Shown: positions 14,234 through 20,557 of the stretch, one piece after another
How the letters are laid out: every line of letters starts with the position of its first letter
Position numbering within the stretch: position 1 is the stretch's first letter
Origin: Flavobacteriales bacterium UBA4110
GTDB taxonomy: Bacteria > Bacteroidota > Bacteroidia > Flavobacteriales > Weeksellaceae
Direction of reading: 5' to 3'
Length of the DNA: 20,557 bases
Assembly (NCBI GenBank): GCA_002383165.1
Contig: DFXK01000003.1
Span: forward strand, 254,275-274,831
Made by a program: the position numbers and the translations under genes
The notes under the pieces: generated by a model
Told to the model about the DNA's origin: nothing
The model's database searches: none
The model's input: only the letters and a program-made list of their open reading frames with translations

Positions 14234-15142
14234 ATGATTAACTTTGTACTGATAGCTGTCTGCATTATTGCAGGAATGATTTTCAAATCAACAAAATCCA
14301 TTCATCCAGATGCGCATAAGGGCATCAACACCTGGGTTCTTTATTTGGCCCTGCCAGCAGTTTCCTTTAAATATTTGCCCAAAGTACAGTGGTCTCTAGA
14401 AATGCTTTTTCCGATTTTGAGTACCGTATTGATAGCTGTTGGAAGTTGGATATTGGTGCTTTTTTACAGCAGAATAAAAAACTATTCTAGGCGGTCAAGA
14501 AGTACTATGGAATTAGCAAGTGGGTATAGCAATACCTCATTCATTGGGTTTCCTCTTATTGCTGCTTTCTATGGCGAACAATATCTTAGTATTGCTATTA
14601 TTTGTGATCAAACGATGTTTTTGATGCTCTCTACAATGGGCATTATCACCGCTTTGAAAGGTGGTAGCAAGTCTGGAAAAATCAGCTCGAGATTTATTTT
14701 GAAAAGACTTTTCACATTTCCGCCATTTTTAGGATGTATAAGCGCACTGATTTTATCTCAATTTTTCAATCTGGATTTTGCAGAACCACTATTTGATAAA
14801 CTGGCAGCAACTGTCGCACCTTTAGCTTTGTTTTCTGTAGGTTTGCAACTGAAATTCAATGGGTGGAGAAAACTGATTCCGCAGATTTCCACATCAATGC
14901 TTTACAAACTGATATTAGCGCCATTATGTGTTTTAGTATTAGCACTTGTTTTTGATATAAAAGAAGATATTGCCAAAATCAGCATTTTTGAAGCAGCGAT
15001 GCCGACCGTTATTACTTCCAGCATTATTGCCGAGCAGTTCCGTTTGAATACAAAATTAATCAATCTAATTATCGGCATCAGTATCCTTGTCGGGTTTGTA
15101 ACAACTGGAATCTGGTTTGAGATTATTGAGTTTTTATTCTAA
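14234..15142 (+). CDS. AEC family (auxin efflux carrier-like) transporter
   Basis: The 302-residue inner-membrane protein has ten hydrophobic segments in two sets of five, the AEC layout. Family features are the N-terminal helix MINFVLIAVCIIAGMIF, INTWVLYLALPAVSFKYLP after it, the discontinuous-helix motif GYSNTSFIGFPLIAAFYG (about 96-113), and the equivalent in the second half, FEAAMPTVITSSIIAEQF (about 256-273). Bacterial members move carboxylates such as malate, or amino acids. Nothing here fixes the substrate. The gene sits between the two hlyIII copies, convergent with the intact one, and has its own terminator. Confidence 0.88.
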   Translation: MINFVLIAVCIIAGMIFKSTKSIHPDAHKGINTWVLYLALPAVSFKYLPKVQWSLEMLFPILSTVLIAVGSWILVLFYSRIKNYSRRSRSTMELASGYSNTSFIGFPLIAAFYGEQYLSIAIICDQTMFLMLSTMGIITALKGGSKSGKISSRFILKRLFTFPPFLGCISALILSQFFNLDFAEPLFDKLAATVAPLALFSVGLQLKFNGWRKLIPQISTSMLYKLILAPLCVLVLALVFDIKEDIAKISIFEAAMPTVITSSIIAEQFRLNTKLINLIIGISILVGFVTTGIWFEIIEFLF

Positions 15143-15234
15143 GGCAGAATAAATTAAGAATGAGATTAGTTTTAAAAATGTAATTAACAATTTGATATTC
15201 GAAAGAATCCATAATCTTATTATTTAAAACCCTA

Positions 15235-15279
15235 AAAAGTCACAAAAGATATAACTACCGATGTTCTTTTGTGACTTTT
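15235..15279. terminator. Terminator between AEC transporter gene and intact hlyIII
   Basis: The stem AAAAGTCACAAAAG / CTTTTGTGACTTTT is 14 bp and perfect, around a 17-nt loop. The T-rich right end and A-rich left end let it act on both strands. Confidence 0.7.
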
Positions 15280-15301
15280 GTGGTTTAATACTTCTTGTGT
15301 T

Positions 15302-15937
15302 TTATGGCATAATAAAAAAGAAAACTGCACAAAAATGCATAATGCTACCACCTAGAACAAATAAATGCCATATAGGATGGTAAAATGGTTTTCTGTCCTT
15401 TGCGTAAAAATAAATCCCTAGTGTATAGCATAATCCGCCAAGAATTATCAGCGTTAGTGCACCGGTGGAAAGGTTTTCTATCATTGGTTTAATAGCAATA
15501 ATGGCTGCCCAACCCATCAAAGCATAGAGAGAAAGTGATATTTTTTCATTGTTTCTTAATGGAGAAAATTTAAAAATAAAACCAATCAACGCCATTCCCC
15601 AAATGACACCGAACATACTCCAGCCCCACGCACCTTTCAGACCGAGAAGAGCGACGGGCGTGTAGGTTCCGGCGATGAGAAGGTAGATGCTGAGATGATC
15701 GATTTTTTGGCAAATCTTTTTCCACTTTAGTTTATAAACCGCATGATAAACGGTAGATGCAGAATAGAGTAGTATCAAACTTATCCCGAAGACTAAGGAA
15801 GACGCAATCGCAATCCCACTACCGCTAATCGCTGAATAGTAAATCATCAGAATCAATGCAACAACGGAAAGTATAACCCCAAGACCGTGTGTGATGACAT
15901 TGTATAATTCTTCTTTTTTGCGGTTCTTCTTCGGCAT
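15302..15937 (-). CDS. Hemolysin III family membrane protein (PAQR-type)
   Basis: The 211-residue product has seven membrane segments and the PAQR/YqfA-type motifs: THGLGVILSVVALI near the start, SASTVYHAVYKLKW (a serine and histidine of the metal site), DHLSIYLLIAGTYTP (the aspartate), and HPIWHLFVLGGSIMHF at the end (two histidines). Family members are putative zinc-dependent membrane hydrolases; the hemolysin name comes from one heterologous result and says little about function. I use ATG 15937 (MPKKNRKKEELYN); the TTG at 15946 would add three residues. The box TAACTTTG at 15961-15954 and GAAAAAG before the ATG support this. It is the intact partner of the pseudogene at 13457-14051. Confidence 0.9.
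   Translation of the reverse strand: MPKKNRKKEELYNVITHGLGVILSVVALILMIYYSAISGSGIAIASSLVFGISLILLYSASTVYHAVYKLKWKKICQKIDHLSIYLLIAGTYTPVALLGLKGAWGWSMFGVIWGMALIGFIFKFSPLRNNEKISLSLYALMGWAAIIAIKPMIENLSTGALTLIILGGLCYTLGIYFYAKDRKPFYHPIWHLFVLGGSIMHFCAVFFFIMP
15306..15886 (-). repeat. Direct repeat of hlyIII, right (intact) copy
   Basis: This 581-bp block matches 13461-14039. The block covers all of the gene except its first 17 or so codons. Confidence 0.9.
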
Positions 15938-15953
15938 CTTTTTCAATTTTTAT

Positions 15954-15961
15954 CAAAGTTA
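15954..15961 (-). promoter_or_regulatory. -7 box of intact hlyIII
   Basis: TAACTTTG on the minus strand, 16 nt before the ATG. The nearest upstream TTG is 25 nt away, too far for a standard -33. The left copy has no such box before its truncated frame. Confidence 0.45.
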
Positions 15962-16039
15962 ATCATTAAACTTTTTTGAAGCTTTGCAAATAATATTTTT
16001 AACAAGAATTTAAAATTTATTTACATCATATAAAATCCT

Positions 16040-16047
16040 TAGTTTTG
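16040..16047 (+). promoter_or_regulatory. -7 box of the DacB-type carboxypeptidase gene
   Basis: TAGTTTTG matches TAnnTTTG and lies 15 nt before the ATG at 16063. This argues against the TTG start at 16045, which overlaps the box. Confidence 0.5.
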
Positions 16048-16062
16048 ATAAAAAATTCAGAA

Positions 16063-17436
16063 ATGAAGAATCTTTTTATTGTTCCGTTGTTGCTTTCGCA
16101 AGTTGTTTTCTCCCAATCGGTTTCTGCTAATCTGGACAAATCGGTAAAAGAGATGTTGTCAACATCCAATGCTTTGGCTGCTAATCTTTCTTTCTATGTT
16201 GCTGATGAGAATGGAAACTTGGTTTATGAATACAATGGGAACAAAGGACTTTCCACAGCCAGCACACAAAAGATTTTTACATCGGCGGCAGCTTTGGAGA
16301 CGCTCGGGAAGAATTATCAGTTCAAAACAACGGCTTCCTATTCCGGGAAAATATCAAATGGAAATTTAGATGGAGATTTTTACATTACTTCCAATGGCGA
16401 CCCAACGCTGGGAACATGGCGTTATGAGAATTACAAACCAGAAAATTTCAAACAACAATTGTTAGATGCCATCAAAAAATCCGGAATCAAGAAAATATCA
16501 GGTCATTTGATTATCGATGATTCTTATTTCGATTTCCAAAGTACGCCTGGTGGCTGGCCTTGGAATGATTTGGGGAATTATTACGGTGCAGGAACTTTTG
16601 GCGTTAATTGGAGAGAGAACCAATTTGATATTAATATTAATGGCAATCAATTCAAGAGTTTTTCCTATGATTTGGAAAATGTCGATTGGATTAATGAGCT
16701 GAAAATCGGCGGAAGCTCTGACCAAAGTTTAATCTTCACAGCGCCACATTCCGAAACCGCAATGATTAATGGAACATTACCTGCCGGAAAAGTAACCACA
16801 GTTTCTGGCGCAACTCCCAATCCACCAATGCAGTTGGCTATTGAAATTGAGAAATTACTTAAAGAAAATGGAATTTCGATTTCTGGGAAAATAACAACTT
16901 ACTACAATGAAAAAATTGCCGGAAAATTCGTTTCAAAAGCACCAACTGAAAATCAAATCTTTGAATATAAATCGCCAACACTAGACAAAATTGTCTTTTG
17001 GTTTTTTAGAAAAAGCATCAACCTTTACGGAGAAACACTTTTGAAAACGATGGCAAAAGAAAAGCGTAACAATCCAAGTTTTGAAACTGGAGTTGATGTT
17101 CTAAAGGATTTCTGGAAGTCAAAAGGTATTAATCCGATGATGATCAACTTTGCTGATGGCAGTGGACTTTCTCCACAGAATTACGTTTCAGCAAAAGCGC
17201 AGGTTCAGGCGCTTTTATATGTTAAAAAGCAAAACTGGTTTGATGCTTTTTATGAAGGTTTCCCAACGCAGAACGGAATCAAAATGAAAAGTGGAACCAT
17301 CAAAGACAGCAAATCTTTTGCAGGTTATCAAACTTCTAAAAGTGGCAAAAATTATGTATTTTCTATCATTCTAAACAATTATCAAGGTGGAAGTATTAGC
17401 AATGCTTTGTTTAAAATTCTAGATAATTTGAAATAG
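16063..17436 (+). CDS. dacB: D-alanyl-D-alanine carboxypeptidase/endopeptidase, S13 (PBP4/DacB) family
   Basis: The 457-residue periplasmic penicillin-binding protein trims or cuts peptidoglycan cross-links. A signal peptide (MKNLFIVPLLLSQVVFS-Q) leads in. The active-site motifs are all visible: SxxK as Ser67-Thr-Gln-Lys70 (STASTQKIFTSAAAL), SxN as SINLYGE after LDKIVFWFFRK, and KTG in the variant form KSG (MKSGTIKDSKSFAGY). The domain-typical FADGSGLSPQNYVS is also present, as is GDFYITSNGDPTLG. The length fits the family with its inserted domains. The ATG at 16063 is chosen because the TTG at 16045 lies inside the promoter box. The gene is a single unit. Confidence 0.9.
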   Translation: MKNLFIVPLLLSQVVFSQSVSANLDKSVKEMLSTSNALAANLSFYVADENGNLVYEYNGNKGLSTASTQKIFTSAAALETLGKNYQFKTTASYSGKISNGNLDGDFYITSNGDPTLGTWRYENYKPENFKQQLLDAIKKSGIKKISGHLIIDDSYFDFQSTPGGWPWNDLGNYYGAGTFGVNWRENQFDININGNQFKSFSYDLENVDWINELKIGGSSDQSLIFTAPHSETAMINGTLPAGKVTTVSGATPNPPMQLAIEIEKLLKENGISISGKITTYYNEKIAGKFVSKAPTENQIFEYKSPTLDKIVFWFFRKSINLYGETLLKTMAKEKRNNPSFETGVDVLKDFWKSKGINPMMINFADGSGLSPQNYVSAKAQVQALLYVKKQNWFDAFYEGFPTQNGIKMKSGTIKDSKSFAGYQTSKSGKNYVFSIILNNYQGGSISNALFKILDNLK

Positions 17437-17530
17437 TTAGAATAAAAACACTTCGATAGCATACGGGTGACATCTCTAATGCTAAATGTTTGAATTTAAA
17501 AATGTCAGTCTAATATCTAAATAATTTCAA

Positions 17531-17650
17531 CGCAAAGGCGCAAAAATTGAATCAGAATGATGCTTTTAAGGCACAAAGATTTAACTTCGTTAAATAGAAA
17601 CTTTGCGACTTTTATTATTAGTCTATTAAATGAATTTTTGCGACTTTGCG
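17531..17650. repeat. Nested palindromic intergenic repeat, family C
   Basis: Outer arms CGCAAAGGCGCAAAAATT (17531-17548) and AATTTTTGCGACTTTGCG (17633-17650) are inverted copies with one mismatch over 18 bp. An apical hairpin ATTTAAC-TTC-GTTAAAT lies at 17579-17595. Between them are further GCAC/TTTGCG partial inversions. The whole 120-bp element could fold into a long cruciform or RNA stem. Its right arm ends 10 bp before the start codon of the next gene. From memory, similar elements (GCAAAG.CGCAAA with TTAACTTCGTTAA) recur in Chryseobacterium genomes. Confidence 0.7.
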
Positions 17651-17660
17651 ATAAAACAAA

Positions 17661-18146
17661 ATGAACAGAATCAATTCTTTTCCACCGATTGTTGATGAAC
17701 AATCAGAAATTCTGATTTTGGGTTCGGTTCCGGGTGTTAAATCTTTGGAAATGCAGCAATATTATGCGCATCCACAGAATCAATTTTGGAAATTGATGTT
17801 TCATCTTTTTGATAAGTCATTTTCATTGGATTATCAAGAAAGAAAAGATTTATTGAAAGAGAACAAAATTGCGCTTTGGGATGTCATCGAAAGTTGTGAA
17901 CGAAAGGGAAGTCTGGATACAGAAATCAAAAATGAAATTGATAACAACATTCCTCAACTCATCGAGAATCATCCAAGTATCAAAATAATCTTTTGCAATG
18001 GGCAAAAATCATACAAGAATCTCATTAAAATTTTAGGTAAGAATTTCAAAATTCCAATTGAAGTTTTGCCTTCCACAAGTCCGCTTCATACGGCGAAGTT
18101 TGAGGAAAAATTATTACATTGGACACAAATAAAAAAACAACTATGA
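17661..18146 (+). CDS. Hypoxanthine/deoxyinosine-DNA glycosylase-like protein (UDG superfamily, family 6)
   Basis: The 161-residue protein fits the HDG branch of the uracil-DNA glycosylase superfamily, which removes hypoxanthine (deaminated adenine) from DNA. The supporting parts are ILILGSVPGVKSLEMQQYYA (motif 1, G-S-x-P-G, about 17-36), HPQNQFWKLM (the aromatic residue stacking on the base, about 37-46), IALWDVIESCERKGSLD and the late loop LPSTSPLHT that enters the DNA. There is no signal peptide. The ATG lies 10 bp after the palindromic repeat, and no clear TAnnTTTG box is seen. Its stop overlaps the next start as ATGA, so the two are translationally coupled. It is the second deaminated-base glycosylase in the window. 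Confidence 0.82.
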   Translation: MNRINSFPPIVDEQSEILILGSVPGVKSLEMQQYYAHPQNQFWKLMFHLFDKSFSLDYQERKDLLKENKIALWDVIESCERKGSLDTEIKNEIDNNIPQLIENHPSIKIIFCNGQKSYKNLIKILGKNFKIPIEVLPSTSPLHTAKFEEKLLHWTQIKKQL

Positions 18147-18532
18147 AATCTCTAAATTTATTAATTATCTTAATTTGTGTGATGGTTTGTGGGCAGAAAC
18201 CACAAGATAAAATATTTATTTTTAATACATCTTTGGATTACATCAAACAAACTAAAAAAGGTAAGGAAAATATCATCGTTTTAGTAAATTCGGCAAATCC
18301 CAATTATTATTTAATTATTAGTGAACTTGAGAACAAATTATTTGCTGATTTAAAGTCCTTTGAAAATCAAAAAGATTATTTTTTTTCAGTGACTAAAAAT
18401 ATTAATGGATTTGATTTTATTTATTTTAACAGTTCAAATCTTAGCAAACTATCTAAAGGTCAGGATTATTATAATTTTGATAAAATAGAAAATAATAAGA
18501 TTGATCTTAAAATTATGCGAACAAGAATTTAA
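18143..18532 (+). CDS. Small secreted protein of unknown function, possibly truncated by a frameshift
   Basis: I do not recognise this 129-residue protein. It has a signal peptide (MKSLNLLIILICVMVCG, then QKPQD). The cysteine could suggest a lipoprotein, but the lipobox is poor. The mature part is rich in N, K, I, F and Y, with no known motif. The start ATG overlaps the stop of the glycosylase gene by ATGA. Codons start again in the -1 frame at 18529 and stay open well past 18760, so the stop at 18530-18532 may be the result of a one-base loss at the TTT-A7 run (18528-18537). See the fragment at 18533-18813. Confidence 0.55.
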   Translation: MKSLNLLIILICVMVCGQKPQDKIFIFNTSLDYIKQTKKGKENIIVLVNSANPNYYLIISELENKLFADLKSFENQKDYFFSVTKNINGFDFIYFNSSNLSKLSKGQDYYNFDKIENNKIDLKIMRTRI

Positions 18533-18813
18533 AAAAACCTAGCTGTATTCACCATCTAAAAACAATTCCAAGTAACTTTCCATTGTTTTATGCTTTTAAA
18601 GCTGCTATGTTTTTTCCTTTGGAGGATGAAACCAATGTGTCTTTTCCAGAAAGTATCTTAGTAACAGAGTCTCAAATTGAATTCAAAAACGAAATATTGA
18701 CTACCTTAACACTAAGGGAGTTAAAGAAAATTGAGGTAGAAATAAATGTACCTAGTATTAATTATCCTTTCCAAATCTGCCAAGCCTTTTCCGCCTGCTG
18801 TTCCAGCATATAA
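18533..18813 (+). pseudogene. Probable out-of-frame continuation of the preceding secreted protein
   Basis: In the -1 frame relative to the preceding gene, an open frame runs without stop from about 18511 to 18813. It reads like normal coding sequence (KKPSCIHHLKTIPSNF, FKAAMFFPLEDETNVSFPES, LRELKKIEVEINVPSINYPF) and has no good start codon or ribosome site of its own. Joined to the 129-residue protein by one inserted base it would give a product of about 220 residues. The last 17 codons overlap the 3' end of aroE on the other strand, so the original stop may also be lost. It could also be an unrelated fragment. Confidence 0.45.
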
Positions 18814-19487
18814 AATCCATTCAGAGTTGTGGCGCCTTTTTCTGCGCAATGTCTTAAAAAAGCCGTTTCTGAAGGATTATAAATCAAATCGATAACATAA
18901 TGTTTATCAGTAATCGCATCAAAGGGGAATTGAACAAAATCCTCTACATTCGGGAAAGTTCCAACCGGAGTTGTCTGGATAATCAATAATGACTCTTTTA
19001 CCAAATCTTCAGTCAGGTTTTCAAAATTGATTTCGGATTTTCTGGAAACAGTTTGATGTTCAATGTTATGTTTGTCAAGAATATATTTAACAGCTTTTGC
19101 AGCGCCACCATCGCCTAGAATCAGAGCTTTTTTGTGATGGTCTTTCTTATTGATTAGAAGCGTTTTTTCGAATCCAAAAGCATCTGTATTATAACCGATT
19201 TTTTTACCGTTTTGGAAACTCACACAATTCACAGCACCGATTTGTTGCGCTTCTTTACTGAGTTCATCAAGGAAAGGAATAATGGCTTGTTTGTAGGGGA
19301 TTGTGACATTCATCCCAACTAGATTTTGATTATCTATAACTGAATTTATATGTTCTATGTCTGCAATATCAAAGAAGTTGTATGAATGATTTTTAAGAAA
19401 TAATTTTTTGAATTTCTCCTCAAAATATTTTTTTGAAAATGAGTAAGAAATATTTTTCCCAAGCAATCCGAATTCCTGTTTTTCCAT
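18762..19487 (-). CDS. aroE: Shikimate dehydrogenase
   Basis: AroE reduces 3-dehydroshikimate to shikimate with NADPH, in aromatic amino acid synthesis. Substrate-site residues are present: the serines of ISYSFSKKYF (about 13-22), Asn60 and Lys66 in GMNVTIPYKQ, GAVNCV, and Asp102 in GYNTDAFGF. The NADP loop is LGDGGAAKAV (about 124-133), followed by TPVGTFP, DLIYNPSETAFLR and the C-terminal NGFYMLEQQAEKAWQIW. At 241 residues it is shorter than the roughly 270 of E. coli but normal for Bacteroidota. The N-terminal motif YSFSKKYF replaces the classic HSLSPxxH. The gene is divergent from the aldo/keto reductase gene. Confidence 0.95.
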   Translation of the reverse strand: MEKQEFGLLGKNISYSFSKKYFEEKFKKLFLKNHSYNFFDIADIEHINSVIDNQNLVGMNVTIPYKQAIIPFLDELSKEAQQIGAVNCVSFQNGKKIGYNTDAFGFEKTLLINKKDHHKKALILGDGGAAKAVKYILDKHNIEHQTVSRKSEINFENLTEDLVKESLLIIQTTPVGTFPNVEDFVQFPFDAITDKHYVIDLIYNPSETAFLRHCAEKGATTLNGFYMLEQQAEKAWQIWKG

Positions 19488-19491
19488 AGTT

Positions 19492-19517
19492 CAAATTTAT
19501 GAAATATCCCAAAATTA
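19492..19517 (-). promoter_or_regulatory. Two candidate -7 boxes of aroE
   Basis: On the minus strand TAATTTTG (19517-19510) and TAAATTTG (19499-19492) both match TAnnTTTG. The upstream one gives a leader of about 15 nt. The downstream one would put the start at or next to the ATG and make a leaderless transcript. Neither has a good -33 TTG. Confidence 0.4.
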
Positions 19518-19604
19518 ACGATGAATATTTTTATAGATTAATTATAATTGAGATTATTTCTGATGGCTTGATTTTCGCTATGGATCTGACAAATTTTAAT
19601 TAAA

Positions 19605-20438
19605 ATGAAGAATGTAATTCTCAATAACGGAACTGAGATTCCTGAGATTGGTTTTGGAACATGGCAAACGACAGAAAGTGTTCAAAAAACTGTGAAGGCA
19701 GCTTTAGAAGCTGGTTTTAGACATATTGATACAGCTGATATCTACGGAAACGAGGAGGAAATAGGAGAAGCGATTGAAGAATCCGGAATCGAAAGAAAGG
19801 ATCTGTATCTCACTACCAAAATATGGAACAGCAACAGAAGCGCACAAGGTGTGAAATATTCTGTAGAGCAGTCTCTTAAAAAACTGAAGACCAGCTATTT
19901 GGATTTGTTATTGATTCACTGGCCTGCAAATGAGAAACAATTTGAGAATTGGAAGGAAATCAATGCGGAAACGTGGAAAGCGATGGAGGAGTTGTACAAA
20001 TCTGGAGTTGTGAAAACCATAGGTGTCAGCAATTTTATGTTGCCTCAAATCAAAGCATTGTTGGAAACTGCAGAAGTGATTCCGGCTGTTAATCAGATAG
20101 AGTTTCATCCAGGTTACACCCAGCAAGAAGTGGTGGATTTTTGTAAAGAGCAAGGTATTTCAATAGAAGCTTGGAGTCCAATTGGTTCTGGAAGATTATT
20201 GAAAGATGAAGATCTGAAAGATATTGCTGAAAAATATGATGTTTCGCCAGCAATCCTTTGCATCCAATTTTGTTTACAATCTGGCGTGATTGTCTTGCCG
20301 AAATCTGAAAATCCTGTCAATATAAAAAACAACTTACATTTTGAAAGATTCAAAATATCCGAAAGTGATATGAAAGCTTTAAAAACTTTGGAAGAAACCG
20401 GCTTTTCCGGTTTGAATTCAGAAACCGTCGATTTCTAA
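19605..20438 (+). CDS. Aldo/keto reductase (AKR5-like)
   Basis: The 277-residue NADPH-dependent oxidoreductase reduces aldehydes or ketones in the cytosol. The catalytic tetrad is complete: Asp42 (HIDTADIYGNE), Tyr47, Lys72 (LTTKIW) and His105 (LLIHWP). Further family motifs are VKTIGVSNF, VNQIEFHP, AWSPIGSGRLL and the cofactor 2'-phosphate site VLPKSENPVNIKNNL. Length and layout match the 2,5-diketo-D-gluconate reductase / methylglyoxal reductase group, but the substrate cannot be told from sequence. It has no clear TAnnTTTG box upstream and is followed at once by its own terminator. Confidence 0.93.
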   Translation: MKNVILNNGTEIPEIGFGTWQTTESVQKTVKAALEAGFRHIDTADIYGNEEEIGEAIEESGIERKDLYLTTKIWNSNRSAQGVKYSVEQSLKKLKTSYLDLLLIHWPANEKQFENWKEINAETWKAMEELYKSGVVKTIGVSNFMLPQIKALLETAEVIPAVNQIEFHPGYTQQEVVDFCKEQGISIEAWSPIGSGRLLKDEDLKDIAEKYDVSPAILCIQFCLQSGVIVLPKSENPVNIKNNLHFERFKISESDMKALKTLEETGFSGLNSETVDF

Positions 20439-20460
20439 ATTCGCAACTATTGAAGAAAAG

Positions 20461-20493
20461 AAAGCAGTTTAAAAAATTTTAAACTGCTTTTTT
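20461..20493 (+). terminator. Intrinsic terminator of aldo/keto reductase gene
   Basis: AAAGCAGTTTAAAA / TTTTAAACTGCTTT form up to 14 bp with a short A-rich loop, running into further T residues. Confidence 0.8.
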
Positions 20494-20536
20494 ATGGAGT
20501 ATTATTTTTTCATAAATTTTAAAAGTTGAATTGAAT

Positions 20537-20557
20537 GCAGCCCGACCTGAGTGGAGC
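20537..20557 (+). repeat. Start of intergenic repeat family A (copy 2, cut by window end)
   Basis: The last 21 bases, beginning GCAGCCCGACC, match the reverse complement of 9265-9285 at 18 of 21 positions. The copy is inverted relative to the first and continues beyond the window. Confidence 0.55.

Noticed and set aside
15302..15937. Hemolysin III as a toxin
   Set aside because: The family is PAQR-type membrane enzymes; the name alone is no evidence of haemolytic activity.
1..20557. CRISPR array, tRNA or rRNA genes, prophage or transposase gene, defence system
   Set aside because: I found no spaced short direct repeats, no tRNA cloverleaf and no recombinase, transposase or defence-type protein in any frame.

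Overview
The window looks like chromosome of a flavobacterium close to Chryseobacterium (Bacteroidota, Weeksellaceae). The basis is AT-rich DNA, repeated TAnnTTTG -7 promoter boxes, a secreted protein with a type IX secretion (T9SS) C-terminal sorting tail, Bacteroidota-typical families (DUF4294, DUF349 repeats, SMUG2-like DUF4918) and intergenic repeats I associate with Chryseobacterium. The genus is an inference from sequence recall, not from a search.

Layout. 1-2040: the 3' part of a DUF389 membrane protein converges on queA (tRNA queuosine synthesis) across a two-way terminator. 2189-6741: a five-repeat DUF349 protein, a secreted multidomain endonuclease I with an FN3-like domain, a lamin-tail-like domain and a T9SS tail, then a convergent SMUG2-like uracil-DNA glycosylase. 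6853-9348: purC-purF, a two-gene purine operon with a structured leader and a strong terminator. 9360-10135: a possible minus-strand small RNA, ndk, and two intergenic repeat elements. 10163-11912: an M42 peptidase and rpe, both on the minus strand and probably one operon. 11939-13403: a secreted DUF4294 protein converging on a LolA-like periplasmic carrier.

13454-15961 is the least ordinary part. It holds two about 580-bp direct copies of a hemolysin III (PAQR-type) gene flanking an AEC-family transporter. The right copy is intact. The left copy has lost its native N-terminus and carries a 2-nt deletion, so it is a pseudogene. 16040-18813: a DacB-type (S13) D-Ala-D-Ala carboxypeptidase, a palindromic repeat, a hypoxanthine-DNA-glycosylase-like gene translationally coupled to a small secreted protein, and a continuation of that protein in another frame that suggests a frameshift. 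18762-20438: aroE and an aldo/keto reductase, divergently arranged. The window ends inside another copy of the 9207-9285 repeat.

Most of the window is housekeeping metabolism (purines, nucleotide balance, pentose phosphate, shikimate, cell wall) plus DNA repair. I see no defence system, prophage, CRISPR array or biosynthetic cluster. The points most worth a second look are the decayed hlyIII duplication, the candidate small RNA upstream of ndk, the frameshifted secreted protein and the intergenic repeat families.
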